Part shown: one piece after another, positions 13,501-28,500 of the stretch | Layout of the letters: each line of letters begins with the position of its first letter | Position numbering within the stretch: the first letter of the stretch is position 1 | Source: Rostratula benghalensis | Taxonomy: Eukaryota; Chordata; Aves; Charadriiformes; Rostratulidae | Assembly (NCBI GenBank): GCA_013399305.1 | Contig: VXAI01000140.1 | Span: 477,283 to 541,282 of the forward strand | Length of the DNA stretch: 64,000 nt | Direction: 5' to 3' | Notes under the pieces: generated by a model | Told to the model about the DNA's origin: nothing | Seen by the model: the letters and a program-made list of their open reading frames with translations, nothing else | The model's database searches: none | Position numbers and translations under genes: made by a program

Positions 13501-16500
13501 AGGCAGAGAGTTTCATTTATTGTGCATTTTTTGTTCACGTAGCTGATTAAATTTAGTAGGTACTATGAAGCGCATCAAACCATGTCCATTTGAAGCTCCA
13601 CTACATTAAATCAGTGCTTTATTCGAACTCTTGTTAATATTTAATCAATACCTTGTTGCCTGTAACGTCAGAGTTATGGAAGTTTTATGCACAAGTACAT
13701 GAATCCTGTGCAGCTCTGCAGAAAATCTATTTTTTTTTTATACTTTTAAAGCTAATGTGGTGAATGTTAGTGTTTTAAGTGGGCTTTCGCACTTAGCTCT
13801 GTACAGCTTTGTGATGATGCAACTGAGAGCAGCCAGGGCTGGTGCGGGTAACATTATATAAAGCACATGATTTAAAATAAAATCCAGAATGAAGGTGGTA
13901 CAAAAAGCTTAACTATTTTAGTTTAGGGATGTGATGTTGCCCTAATTCAGTGTGGCACTGTCCTTAAATTACAAAAAAAAGCCTTTGATTTGGGGTTTCT
14001 CCCCCCCATCAGAGCATCTTGCTACACCCACCATCCTTGGCAGCCTCATGATGGGGTGAAGTCAGCTGGGAAGGGAGTCTGGGACCCTCGGCCAGAGATG
14101 AGGAGAGGTGTCACCCCTTTTAGCCATGGCATGAACATCACTGTGAAGTCCAGTGGTGGCATGTGCACCCCTTCTGCCATGGGGGTGCTGACAGGGCTCC
14201 TCAAGGAGCTCTGGAGAGGCACATCTATGGAGGGCAGGAAGAGGTTGGAGAAAAGTGGGTATTTTTAAAAATTTTTTTCCCACTTTTCCAGGTGATTGCC
14301 ATGGTGCAGTTAATGAGAACTGCACCCCAGTATTTTGGTTTTGGCTGTGGTAGTTACACTTTTCAGCTCCTTTCAAATACTTTGTTTACATGGGGCAAAG
14401 TAGTTCTCTGAGAAGTAGCTGGTAAGAGAGACAATCTTTACAATATATAACAATTACCAAAATCAGAAAAAGAAATAAAAGCCAATCTAACACTTCATTA
14501 GAATCATAGAAAGGTTGGGTTGAAAGGGACGTTAAAGATCATCTCATTCCAGCCCCCTGCCATAAGCAGGGACACCTCCCACCAGACCAGGTTGCTCAAA
14601 GCCACCCAGCCTGGCCTTGAACACCTCTCTAGGGATGGGGCAGCCACAGCTTCTCTGGGCAACCTGGGCCAGGGTCTCACCACCCTCACAACAAAGAATT
14701 TCTTCCCAATATCTAGTCTAAATCTCCCCTCATACACCAATGCCCCCAAGTCCTTCCCCTCAGGGCTACTCTCCATCCATTCTACACCCAACCTGCATTT
14801 GTGCCTGGGATTGCCCTGATCCAGGTGTGGAACCTTGTACTTGACCTGGTTGAATTCATGAGGTTCATATGGGTCCCACCTCTCCAGCTTGTCCATGTCT
14901 GTCTGGATGGCATCTTTCCCTCCAGTGTGTCTGCCATGCCACACAAAGATGTCAGTGGTCGTCAGTTGGACAATGAGCTGTTGACAGACCATCTGAGCAG
15001 TCCATCTGTCAAATCCATGTTCTCTCCAGTTTAGAGACAAGGATGTCATGCAGGACAGCGTCAAATGCTTTGCTCAAGTTCAGGTAAAGGATGGTGTCTT
15101 TTACTCTCCCCTTATCCAATGATGCTGTGACACCATCATAGAAGGCCACCAAATTTGTCAGGCATGATTTCCCCTTTGAAGCCATGTTGGCTATCACAAA
15201 TCACCTCTTTATTTTTCATGTGCATTAGCAGAGTTTCCAGGATGATCTGCTCCATGATCTTGCCAAGCACAGAGGTGAGACTGTCCAGCCTGTTGTTCCC
15301 CAGTACATCCTTTTTACCCTTTTTGAAAATGAGGGTTATGCTTCCCCTTTTCCAGTCAGTGTGAACTTCACTATACTGCCACGACTTCTCAAATATGATT
15401 GACAGTGGCTTCAGAGGAATCCCATCAGGTCCCACGGACTCGTGCACCTTCAGGTTCCTCAGCTGGTCTCAAACCTGGTCTTCTACAGAATGAGATGGTA
15501 CCTCATTCTCCCACTCACTGCTTTTGCATTCTGTGACTTGGGCAGTGTGGTTAGAGCCTTTACCAGTTAAGACCTAGGCAAAAAAAATCATTGATGGAGA
15601 GAGTCCAGCGTAGAGCCACAAAGCTGATGAAGGGAGTGGAGCATCTCCCGTATGAGGAAAGGCTGAGGGAGCTGGGTCTCTTTAGCTTGGAGAAGAGGAG
15701 ACTGAGGGATGACCTCATTAATGTTTATAAATATGTAAAGGGTGAGTGTCAGGAGGATGGAGCCAGGCTCTTCTCAGCGACAGCCTATGATAGGACAAGG
15801 GGCAATGGGTGCAAGCTGGAACACAGGAGGTTCCATTTAAATATGAGGAAAAACTTCTTCACAGTGAGGGTGAGGGAGCACTGGAAGGGGCTGCCCAGAG
15901 AGGTGGTGGAGTCTCCTTCTCTGGAGACGTTCAAGACCCGTCTGGGCGCGTTCCTGTGTGACCTGATCTGGGTGTTCCTGCTCTGGCAGGGGGATTGGAC
16001 TGGATGATCTTTCAAGGTCCCTTCCAATCCCTGATAGTCTGTGATTCTGTGATTGATTACCTCAATCTTTTTCTTGTCCCAGGTGACCCGGTCTCCTGTT
16101 TCTTTCCTGAGTTCAAGGCCCACATTTTCCCTAGTCTTCCTTTTGTCACTGACATACCTATAGAAGGCTTTCTTGTTGTCCTTAACACCTCTGGCCAGAT
16201 TTAACTCTATCTGGGCTTTGACTTTTCTAACCTGATCCCTGGCTGCTCGGACAATTTATCTGTAATCCTCCCAGGCTCAAAGTGAGGTTTATTCCTTTTA
16301 AATATGAAGTTAAGAATAACTCATATGGTTTCTTGACAGCTGGGGATCTGGTCTTGAGCACTGATTAGTAGGTAGCTTTATCGTTCTTCAGAAATTAAAG
16401 TCCTCTATAATTGGAAATGTTAACTGCTATTTTTAACATAGTTAATTAGCATCAGCAGCCATGCAGTTGCATGTCAAGAAACACTTTTGGATTTTACCTT

Positions 16501-19500
16501 TCCAACCCAGCTACCAGTAGATGGGTTTTTCTTCCTTAATTAAACCATTCTTTTACACATCCACAAAATAGAAAGTTGCAAGAATCCAGACGTTTGGCAG
16601 CCTAATAAAAAAAATGGTCGCACGGGGATGCCATGTATTTTAAAAAGCTGACATTTGGGGTATTTTTTCCCTAGGGTCTACAACTTCCTCATCAACGCTT
16701 CACAACGAGGCTGAGGTCGGCGATGATGATGTCTTCACAGTAAGTACATCTCAGTTGAGGTTGTTCTTCTTTATATTCTACTTCACATGGTCAGGTCGGA
16801 AAGGGTTTTTCTTTTCATGCCTTGGGGTTGGCTTCCAGCTCTCACCGTGTTTGGCCAGTGGGTGTGTTTTATTTGATGGAAGTATGTGTTCTACACAGGT
16901 AAAGCCCTGGCTTTCTGTTGGTCTTCTGTCACCACATGAAAAGCACAGCACAGCAGATGTTGTCAGGGCTAGGAGTGAGTGAATAATAACTCTCAGATTT
17001 CCTGTGGCTTGATCTGAGTGGTGCACACACCTTAATACCTCTCTCTCTCTCCTTGAGAAACTTCCCACACACTCAAGTAGGTGGCTGCTGCTCAGGCAGC
17101 AGCATATTCCCTGCATACTGAAGGGAATAAGGTTTTGAATTGCAGTTGTTAACAAAAGCCAACTTTACAAGTGTTTCACGTGTACATGAAATGTATAAAG
17201 TTCAAACAAGTGTTTTTAGCCTGGAGGATGGCACAGTGGCATGCCATCTACCTAACCAGTGGAGACTTAAAGAAGAGCGAGTTGTTTGTATTTAATTGTG
17301 GTAATTTCTAAAACGTGTTTCAAAGCTTTCCTGAAGCAGAATAAGCTCCTGTCCCTGTTACCCATGCACACTTTGAAAGAAAAAAAATAATAATAACGTC
17401 AGATCAAACTGTAATCTGATCACAGATGCTCTGAGGACTGAAAACAGGATGCTCGCAACTAATACTTTGTCATATAAAATTTATCTGCGCAGCTTCGCTA
17501 GCAGCTCCCCGCGCACGTGCGTTAGTTGTGTTACAAATACTGTCAGTGTCCCGCGGTGCGGGAGGGTGGAAGGCAGGGCATCTTCAGCACAGCAGCAATG
17601 AACTCAATTAAAGTTCTCTTTGGGGTGCTTCCCTGCATCTCTAAGGTGAGGGAGGGAAAACTGAAGACCGGCATCAAGCCATTTGAAAATGGAAAATTGA
17701 GGAAGCACTCAAACACCGGAAGGGTTTTTGAGGGCACTGTTTGACTGGTGTGGGACAAGGGCAGGTTCCCTGCTGTGTTTTGACCAGATCCTCCCAACAA
17801 TTGGCATGTTGTCCGCATCTGTCCTTTTGTCACAGCTCCGGGAGACAAACAACAGCAGGCGGGGTTAAAAGGTGACTTCCTGAGCTCCACAGCAAAACTA
17901 TCCTTGGCAGCTGCTTCCCAGCTACCTGCCGGAAGAGATTTATGGACACTGAGATGGGACAGGATGGCGGGGGGGGGGGGGGCGGGGGGAGGCACCCACT
18001 GGAGGCAGAGAGGTTTACCAATTTGTGCTGCTTTGACCCCATATTCACCAGCTGGATGTCGCGCTGGACTTGCATGTCACTCTGCTGTGTTCATCGGAAA
18101 GGGGCTGACTGTTGAAACCTGCCTCGGGCGAGCGTGTGTCAGCTCTCACTCTCGCTCTCGCCAGGTTAAATGTGGGAAGGGTTGGCCTTAAAGCAGTGAA
18201 AAGTAGTCTGTGGAAAACAGAAAAGTGGGGGTTTTTTTGTTAAAATCCAACTGCCTGACATTTGGGGACCTAGGAGTGCTCCTGTATTTCTCTGCATTCT
18301 TGATTTTGTGGCTGAGTGTTGATTTTGAAACCTGCAGGGTGCTTTTTTGCTTGGAGGAAGAAGTTGTTGCATTTAAGTAGGTATTGCTTTACATTGGGAA
18401 AGTTGAATGAAGGGTGCTCCAGCTGCATCAGAATCACTTAAACTTCTACATTCAAAGTGAAGAGCCAGAAGTGTGATTCTCCCCCCTGCTTGACCCTGTG
18501 GAGGTGACAGATAACACCCCCTGCTGTGCAGCTATTTATGGGTAGGATGCTTGCTGGAGGCAGACGAGAAGGAGCAGGAACCAAGCTACTTGATGGCATC
18601 AGCAAGGGGGAAAACCTCAGCTGTGGTCGGCACCTTGTCGGGATCCAGGGGGACACTCACACTGGGGTTGTCCTCTGCCTGGCAGCTCTCTGAGTGTTGC
18701 GTGGCCTCCAAAGAAGTGAGAGGGACTACACTGATGGTGGAAACTGGCATAGTGCCATTGGTCAACCTGACACACAAGGGCAGGTGTACTGTCATACTCC
18801 AAAAAAGCAAGCTTTAGGAGCATCTCTTTTTTTTCCCTGGATATTTCTTCTTGGCTTTCCTAGGATGGTGTTTCTCTTTTTCCTACAGTCTTTAAGCTCT
18901 TTGAAGCTCTCAGCTTCCCATCTATCTGGTAGGTGATGGTGGAGTATGAAGTCTGCATAAGTCTGAAACGTGGAAGGGTTTTAAGACTGGAAGAAATTGA
19001 TAGGGCTGTGTTATGTTTGGGGTTTTTTTTTACTCTTTCATTCTTTCTCTGCACTTCTTTTTTGACTTGCATATCATAGTCTAATTGGTTGGCCTTGCAC
19101 ACAAAATATCTTTACAACTTTCCTGGAAACTCTTTTCCCCAGCCGCCACAGTGGATCTGTTGAGTTTGGAGGATTTTTTTCTCTGTTTTAAAGAGAAAGT
19201 ACATTTGTTCTTTTTTATTTCCTAAGGTAGTTATTAAAATCTTCACAGTCCTCCCCCTCTCCCACACATGCATGAATAAACTTAACTGCGTGCGGCAGAA
19301 TTTTCAGAAGCATCTGCATGATTGAGTCATTTAATCAGTCATTTACCCATCTCTGAAAATCCCAGCTGTCGCTGTTGCCTCAACTATTTGGCCCAAGGTC
19401 CTGCTCCTCCTTGAAGATGTTTCAATCTGTTCAACCGCAGTGGTCTGAAACTTTGCCTTTCTTATGCTGCTTTACAGATGGCCACCCCAGCTTTATCTTG

Positions 19501-22500
19501 CACGTCAGCACTGATGTTTGCATTAATGTAACGGTACCAGCTCTAACACAACCACTCTTCTCACATGTAAGCGCCGACCCTGATACAGCTGTTGGATATT
19601 GATTGACATGAGGCTTTTATACTGCCCCTGATCCTCAGCTAAGCTAAGCTTCAATACTGCCCTGTGGGTGATGACTTTGTGCATATTTTTGCACGTGCAA
19701 CTTCACACATCACCTGTTTCATTCATCCGTCAGCCAGCACGCAACCCTTCTGGACATCCAGCAGGTTAGCTGCTCGGGGAAGAGAAGGTTTGCCCCAGAG
19801 GCAGAGCTCTGCCTCAGGCTGCGGTCTTGTGTGGCTTAATGGAGAATTATTTCCATGTACCAGACGGTGGGGGTTTTTGTTTGTGAGGGAGTGAATTACA
19901 TGCAGCTGTGGCTTCATGAGCATTTGCTTGGGAAGCATCCCTAGGTGTCGGTAGCCTTATCTCCTCTCCTTACTGTAACTTGGGGTGCCTAGGTGACAAC
20001 TTGGGCGGTTGTACCTTGCACCATCCCTAGGGCATATGCTCTGCATCCATCATTCCAAAGTGTGGGTTACGTCTTTAAAAACAAGAGTTTGCCATCTATT
20101 ATTTTTTCCTGTGGATTAGACCTGCAGCAGCTGGATGAATCAATCCTACCCCCTGTTCTGAAACTGATACTTGACAGGGCAGAAAGCAAAAGAATATAGA
20201 AATAAATGTCACGGACTTGAGGAGAAAAATGCTTATTTCTAAAATGAAATCTCCATTTAGAAGTTTCAACAATATGTAGTTGTGTTTCTTTAATTCCAGT
20301 TCCTCAGTAGAGCCCATAAATGTTTTCCATATGTTAGCAAATAAATTTCTCCTGTCTTGTACATTATAAATCATCCTCTCAAGAGATGCAATCTGAGTAA
20401 GACTAGCCATCCGTTGGGGGAAACATTGTCATTGCAACGGTCTGAGATTGTTCTGTTTGTCTTCATCCATCCAGCCCGCATCTTCAGCCTTCTTTAATTA
20501 AAATTCATTTCAGAAATATCATTTAATAAGGACTGAATATATTCTCTAGTTCCTTAGCCACAGAATTTGCCATATAATTGAGTTCTCATGCAAAATCTAC
20601 ACTTTTACTTTCAATTACAGATAATAATCTCACGTGACCATGAAGTGAAAAATGTGAATTGAGTCCAAGGAAAGAAAGGTCAATGTCTTCCAGAGTCTGC
20701 AGAGTGCCTGAAATGGTCCCTCTTAGCAGCACATCTGAAAAAGCAGAGGTGTTTGTTATGAAACAAACCTTATGACCAGTTCAGCCAAAATGCTGCTCTT
20801 GTTTTTCAGATAAATCTGCAGCCTTGTGCGTGCTTTACTGCTAAAGAAAAGATAGGCACTGGCAGGAGGAGCAACAGCTCCCAGGTCAGTTCTGGTTTGT
20901 GTATCTAAGAATGACTGCAGTCCCCTTTGGGGTTAATGGGAATGTAAGGGATCAAAACCAAAACCTTACTAAGGTGCGTGTTACAATCGGAACCATTTCA
21001 CGTAATCAGTAATAATTTTTACCAAATCCTACTTTTTGTTCAAAATGAGCCTTGCAGAGTTCAGCAGGTAGAGCAGGCGTGATCTAGAGGTGCACGGCTG
21101 AGCTACAGGGTTGCATTTCAAGACACCTCGGCTCCATTCATCGTGTCTCTTGCTGGCTCCTGGCTAAGTGCTTCTTTACCTCTATTCCCCAACTCCAGGA
21201 CGGGGAAGCCATCCTCCCGCTTCACTGAGGTGATACAGAGGGATCTTGCTGCTGCCACCACTTTTCTTCTCCGACTGCCATTTTCAGACTCATGTTTTCA
21301 CCACAAAGTTGCGTGGTTGGAGCACCCCTCGTGCCTTTTCCTCGGCATGAATGTGTATTCCTGTGCTGGGAAATGTTCAAGTTAGGAACTTTGTCCTGTG
21401 GCTTGGCTGCTGCTGGCAGTTGTTTAAGAGACAGACAGAATTACCCGTTCTCCACCATAGCAGTGCAGATTGTGGCAGATGCTAACGTTGCAGTCCTCCT
21501 TGCATCTTTTCTGGTTTCCTAATTAAAAAAACAGATTTCTCCCTGCTGCCTTTTCCATGAAACCTTTTCCCTACTTTCATCTCCCATGTGGGCCTCAAGC
21601 GTGTTACAGCCTCACTATTAAAATTTATAAGATTTATGTTAGTTAGATAAACACTAAATCTAATTTTTCTTGCTGGCTTGGTTGTTTCACATTCAGATGG
21701 TTCCTTTTTAAAGAACCACTGTAGCTCTTTTTCTTCAAAGTAGACATGTAGAAACCCAGTCCAATTACTTTGGAAGATATTTGTAAGTTCTGTATGATGC
21801 TGGAGCAACTCTTGTCCCACCCCCTCCATGGAAAATTATGTTGCTGAGAGTAGAGAAGCACTGAGTTGCAAGATTTATTTCTTTCACAAGTGTTACTCGG
21901 TGATCGGGAGCTGTAGAGCCTGAAATTTTCTTTTTCTTAAGGCTAAGCTAGAGTAACAAAAAGGAAAAATGTGTTTTGGAGGAGCAGAGCTCCACATAGG
22001 GTGGTGGGGTGCGGTATTTATGTAGTCACTGTGAGCAAATCCACCTTGTTTGCTCTGTGAGGCTGTGCAAAGTGACCGGGGGATTGTCACAGTGATAGGA
22101 CTGGGTGGCCCTTACCTATACTATTCTTCCTGCTCGGCAGCCAGCTGTGCAGTGCTTGTGCAGCCAAAAGGTTTGCTGCTGCGAGCCACATCCTCTGAGG
22201 TCTAGATTTTGGGGCTTGTATTGTAAACCACAGCTATTCAAATTCAGATTTTAAAAGAAAAAGGAGGGGGGGGCAAGTACTTGGTGAGAAGACAGAAATT
22301 CACAAACAGAAACAGATAAATCCCTTTCTCAAAAAAAAACCCAAAAAACCCCCAAAAACCCAAACCTCTCCTGGCTTTAAGCAATTAACTGGACTAAGAT
22401 TTATTCACATCTTTTATAGTTGAGTCTCTAGAGTTATACACAGTGCTCTAGCCATCCCCATCCTACACTGGACAGTCAGTGCAACATCAACCTCACAGTT

Positions 22501-25500
22501 GCTCTTCATATCTGAATGTGGCACTCCCAGTGCTGGGAAACCTACCTTGATTTGTTCCAGCAGACAGACTGCCAAGGTAGTCCCCCATTCTGAAGTCATT
22601 GGTTTATCTGTAGTTTAATTGTTCTTTTTCTTCCTCCTGTTAATACTAGGGTGTATTGGCTTCTTGGTGGAATTCTTCCTGCTTTTACGCGAGGAGGCAG
22701 GAGAGGTGCCACTAAACCAGTTCAAAAATCCTGAACATCCAGCTATTTTAAGACTAGCTTCTTTTTAATTCCCCCCTGCCTTTCTTCACCTTTGAGTTAA
22801 CTTTCCCCACAACAAACTTGTGTTATTCAATGACGTTGGTTACCAATGCTCAAAGAGATTTTTTCAGTAGGGAAAATTAGGTGGAACCTTTTTCTCTGGC
22901 CAACAGGTGGGTTTTTTTATAGTGTTGTGTTTCTTCCTTTCCTTCAGGACCTCCTGTTTGTTTAGAAGTGATGCTGGAAATTAATCCACTGATTTTCTTA
23001 CTCTTTCTACCAGTACAAGCAAGCTGCACTTGCTCTGGTAATGTAACAGGATTGTTTTTGGAATGGAGGTATTGCTGCCATGGCCTGGGGGGGCAGCAGT
23101 TCTTCTCTTTTCCTTCAGAACTGTAGGGGCAATTACTGTATACTTTACCCTATGGATTGTCTTTGCTCATTCCAAGCATGGCATCTGGACAGAAGGAAAT
23201 ACAAAAATAACTGCGGTGTGGAGGTATGCAGTACATAAAATCTATTCATTCTTCTGTATCTTAACAGGTTCATGATTTGTAAATGAAGAGCTAAGGAGAA
23301 AACTGATGGGAACAAGGACTGGAGGGGGTAGATTTGAAGCTTTGTTTGCTTTCCTTAAAAGAAAGGAGGGGGAAGTACAGTTCTTGCACGGTTTATGGAC
23401 TGCTTTGTTCTGTCATGTTTTTTTGCTTTGATGTCACTCTCTGGCTTTTCCTGCTAGGGCTCAGGAATATGCAGTTTAACACAATTCTCAAATGCACTGA
23501 ACTTCAGTTGCTTTGGTACTATTTCAGTCTTAAGGCTTTAATACGGTAAAACCATTCTCTTTTTTTAAAATTTTTTTGGTTTGTGTGTGGTCATTTTATC
23601 ACACAATCTTCAGACTACTCAGTCCCTGGCAAGAAGGGGATCCCCAAGCTGCACTGCATGCTTCCCGAGGGTCTGGCAGTTGCCAGTGCGCCAGTGGAGG
23701 ACATGATGGGAAGGTGGTTGGAAATTCCAGTTGGTCATGGGCATCCATATGTGGAGGAGGCAGAGCACTGTTTGCTGTCACAGAACCAGACCCAAAAGAA
23801 AGGATGTGATTTCCGGCTCCCCTCCCCCCACACGTTAGACCAAGTACAGGAAGCTGCAGATATCAGCCCATTTGAGAGTTTGGGGTGTCTGTGTGAAGAC
23901 AAGGTGAGGAACATCTGTTGTTCAGTTACAAATGATTAAGCAGAAAATACCTGTATTGCTATCAGATATTCCCAGTCTCACTGTCATGTAGTTTTTACAT
24001 AGCTAATTATACCAGTGACTTGAATGTGTTGAGCTACTTTGCTGAGGGTAAGCAATTTCTCTTGTCACAGTTCTTCCTCTCAAGACCATTTCTGTAGTGT
24101 ATTTTCTGGCTCTGTACCGTTCCCACATACAAACACAGTTGGTGCTGCACTGGGATTGGGATATATCCTGCAGGAAACTGAAACATGATCTGTTGCTGCC
24201 ATGGAAGTTTCCTTATAGCTGTATCTTGCCAGAACTTGTAAGCGTAATTTATGCATTATTTAAGTATTGGGTTTTGTTCAGTTTGCCCCAGCAGTTCAAA
24301 GGAGATTTCTGATGGGGTTTTTTTTATTTCTTTCTCTTTTTAATACACATTGTCCCCTTTCCCTGAGTTTAAAGGATGGTCTGGTGGCATATTTTAGTGT
24401 GCTGGCTTTTTCAATTTTATACTCTATTTAGTTATTACGTATAACCAGACTTGCATTCATTCTCATAATCATCATAGTACTAAAAGCCTGTTTTCTTGTC
24501 ATATGCAGTCACCTGAGGCTTCGGGACGAGAGGGGTCACCGGCAAACCTGACTGTAGGATTCCTTGTCCAAAGGTGAATGGACTGGTGCCTTACTGAGCT
24601 GTAGTTTCTTGCTGATGAGTTTGTGATCTGCCTGCGTTGTAGCACCGTTTCGCACTCGCGGTCAGCTAGCTGCATGTTTGTCTTCTGAAAAAAAAAAAAA
24701 AACCAAAAAACCCAACAAACAATTTGGCTGTGTAGTAATGTGCTTAAACTATGTGATGAGTTAAAGTGTGAAGCTGTTCACGAGCATCTTCCCTTTTAAT
24801 TCATTTGGAGCTGAAGGCTGTAGTGCATTTGTGTGCTTAAGACACAAATGTGTCAGGAGCAAAACATAGCCAAGATGAAATTTCTTAATACACAGCAGAA
24901 TGGAGGGGAAGAGATTTTTTTTTTTACCTTTTTTTTTAAAAAAAGGATTATTTTTTTTTTAAACTGGATCAGTTTACTAGTTGGACTAGGGCGGATGGGC
25001 ATCCAGACGGGGACCCCAAATTGCTTGCTGCCAACAAAGCCAACCCTGGGACATCTTGCTGAAGGTGGGCTTTGCTGTTCCTCCCCAAAAACAGCCACTG
25101 TGGCCCTTTTTCTTTCCATCTGACCCCTTGCCCTCAGCAAGGAGGAGCGTTAGCAAGTACAACTCATGCTTTCCCTGTTGGCAGCCCATCCATTTTGCCA
25201 CCCTGGGCTTGCCATCATAGCTTCACTGGCTGAGTTTGTGGCCTTCTTGTTTTGGCCTTGCTTTTGTTCAGCTGTGGTTCCCTACATTTTTTGGGCGTTA
25301 AGTAAAGGGGACCGGATCGTGAGGCCAAGACACCTGTGAAAAGCAAGTTATTTTCCAGCCAGTTCCCCACTTTGCTTTTGCAGCCCGGCCTTGCCAAGAG
25401 TGGAGCCAGTCTTGAGGGAGCAGGAATGAGGTTGCAGGGTTTATTTGATGTGAAACCCCAGCTGAGGGATGCGACTGGACCGTTGCATCTTTAGCCTCAA

Positions 25501-28500
25501 GTGCTGCTGAAAGCCAAGCTGGAATGGGCAAGCCCCATCCCCCTTTCACCAGCACAGCTGACCCTGTGCTGAGCCAGCCTGGGGAAGTGAACCAGAAACT
25601 AGCCCTATAAAAGAAAGCGAATACTTTTTCAGTGGTTTAGCTCTTCCAGCCAACTTGCTGTAGGGCCAGAGAAGCAGAAGTGCTGGCTCAAGGGAAAACG
25701 TAAGAGTGCTTGGCTTAAGCGGGCAGCAAAAAACCTCCGCTGCCCCACTATTACTCATCCTGCCACCTGAAATCTGTCACTTATCTCCTGGCTGTGGATA
25801 CAGCTCTGCTGTAGACCTTTGCTGTGCCAGTGGTACGAGTAAGGTGGTTCTTGCAGTTATGGCTGAGGCTGGCTTAGTGTTTATGGCATTTTCCTCCTTG
25901 TTGCTGCTGCAAAATTCATCCTTCGATTGAGACGAGGAGACGACAGGATAGCTGAGGGGGGTGTTATGGCCAAATGTTACACTTCTGCCATGAAAATACA
26001 TAGTTAATGTTACTGTAGCTTTCCATTAGGTTCCTTCTTTAATCTGGGCTGTGCAGTTTTTTGGCTGTGGGTTGCTTGAAAATTTCACAAAGACAGAAGA
26101 TGGCATTTTCTATTATTTTAGTACACAGCCTAAGGGAGCTCCTGCTCTCAGCAAGCAGCTGTGTCTGTGAGCCACAATCTTTCCTGCTACGGTATCTGAA
26201 CAAAACACTTTGTCCCAGGGTGCTGGTTGGAGGAAGCACCGAGGATGCTGGTCGGACTGGGGGTGTTTCACCTGGCCCTGGGTGCTGTCTGCAAAGGTGA
26301 CTGGGGGGGAAAGAGGCGACCTTGGCTGGAGGACAAAGTGGTGATTGACAACTTCCTGTGCTGTAGCCGAATGGATTAGGGAATTGCCACCCTTCAGCAC
26401 TGGTGGGGCTGGAGAGATGCAAGTTTGGAGCGAGCAGGTGAAGCTGTGTTTGGCCCCGGCATCTGGACCTCTCTGCCATCCTCTCTGCCTAATTTAGGCA
26501 GGGGGGGGGAAGCATTTGGCTCTAGGTGTGGAGCTGGAGCATCCGTCATGATGGTGATAGGAAGGAGGCTGAGCTGGAACCACAGGGCAAATGGCTGTGT
26601 TGTCCTCTCTTTGAGAGGGGGCCTATAATTTCCACAAATTGTTTAAATGCTCAGAGGCCTGGATTGAATCTGCTGTCTCCTGTGACAGGTACTAGAAAAG
26701 GGGAAAAAAACCCCAAACCCAAAAACAAAATGCAGAGAAGTCAGGCCACTTGGAATGTGTGCCCAAGTTTTGCTAGTCTGTCATAATTTGGTTGCATCCT
26801 CTCAAATGGAGGTTTCTGGGGGCTTTTTTTTTTGGGGGGTGGGGGTGGGAGTGAGGAGGTAGTTTGGTTTTTTTTATTTGTTTCTTGAGAGCTTGGAAAG
26901 GAAAAGGAGGACTTTGGTAAAGCTAAGCAATGAAATGTGCTTTTACGTGAGGCTTCAAGAATTATTTTCCTTTAAAGTGGTAGGCTTCCCCTTACACTCC
27001 TTTAACGGGAAAAAAAAAACCCTCAACCGACAACTCTCTGACTGACAAAATACTGCAGGATGGTGGTACTCCCCCTCCCCCCCACAGTCCCCAGGCCTGT
27101 GTCTGGTAGTAACTGAGGATGAAGAACAGAATACATGAGTCTGGGGAGCTCAAAATGGACCTCTGCCCAGTACAGAAATGCATTATAAACAACTGCATTT
27201 AAATAGCCCTGTTTCCTTCCCTCACCTGCCTAATGTGCTTTGCCAAGGGTCTGTTCGCCCTGTATCTTGTAAATATTTTACGAAAATTAAATCAGAAGTG
27301 ATTATAGGGAGCAGTTCATCTGTCTCTGGTTCCATCTGCAAAAGGAGAAGGGAAGACAGAAGTCAAGAAGTACCATTGCATTTTTAAGTGGAGCCTGATG
27401 TATTTGCAGTGCATGTGAAGAGGGTATTTTAAAAGTTTGCATCAGCTGTTGGGTTCTATTTTGGTGATGGATTCCAGCTAAAATAACGTGGATGCTCATA
27501 ACTGTGTAAATAAATGACCTCTAACTGGTTTCTTAAAATACCATATCAGTCTTCTGTGGGAAGTTTGCATTTAACTGTTTTCCCCCCCTCCATTTGTAAC
27601 CTGGTGTATTATGCAGGAGGAACGCACTGCTGAATTCAGAGGCTGCAGTGCTAAATTCATACCTAGTGAAGACACTCATGATTGATTAGGTACACCAATT
27701 ATTTTAGCTTACCTAATCTAATTTTTGTTAGCATTTTTTTCTTCCCCTCCCTTCTCCCCCCTCCCCTTTGGAAATTTCTGTGTGGAAGGCTGAGATTCAG
27801 CAGTGTGTTATATGGAGCCATCTGCTCACGGCTGCACTCAGCAGCAGCACAGGCTCGTGCTCCCCACAGTGTACACACAACCCCCAGCTGAGCTTTGCTC
27901 CTCTATCTCCTAGCATCTCTATCAAAAAGCTTTTCAGCAGCATGGGTTTTGCTAAGTGCCCTGTTGGTGCCTTAAAATTAGGAGTTGGCACTTCCCAAAT
28001 TAATTGCAGCCAATGGCAAGTAGGTCGAAGACAGAAAAGTTTAAAGAGGAGGTGGCACCCACCTCCCTCTCCAGATCTCCTGTTTCTGCTCCCTGCTTCT
28101 CTGGGGACCCTCCTGTACCACAAGGGCACAAGGTTCTGCGGGTGGTCAAGTGAGATCAGGGAGCTGATAGAAGAATTGATTTTGGGCTGGATTCCTGTGG
28201 TTCTTCACCCAGTCGTGTGCACAGGGAAGGTAATGGGACCAGTGGGAGGGAGAAGCAGGTACCGTCACCTCCCCATGGTGGCACAGTGGCTGTCTCATGG
28301 CCTTCGCAGAGGACAGCTGTGGCCACGTGGCTACTACTACTTGTTAGAGGAGGGAGGCTTTGCTAATCTTCACAGAGCTGTACGAGCACAAATATTGGGC
28401 AGCTGATCATCCTGACAATGCTGTAGTCCACACCAGGGTGTCATTTCCAGGGCAGATTAACAGATTAACGAACTCCTTTATGCAAAAAGGCAAAGCTTCC

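Larger units (their letters stand above)
12083..16674 (+). other. SPRED2: SPRED2 intron 3
   Basis: A 4,592-base intron splitting a Gly codon. Its 3' part (14501 to about 16300) is a minus-strand CR1 interrupted by a plus-strand CR1. The remainder (12083-14500) is AT-rich with T-runs and no feature I recognise. Confidence 0.93.

Noticed and set aside
14504..15064. 186-codon minus-strand frame
   Set aside because: Part of the decayed CR1 element, not a host gene.
15591..16007. 138-codon (+) frame ([20 protein letters not shown]...)
   Set aside because: It is the 3' end of CR1 ORF2 in the nested insertion.
27768..28406. 212-codon open frame in intron 4 (+)
   Set aside because: Low-complexity composition, no recognisable family or domain, and inside an intron. 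Not supported as a gene.
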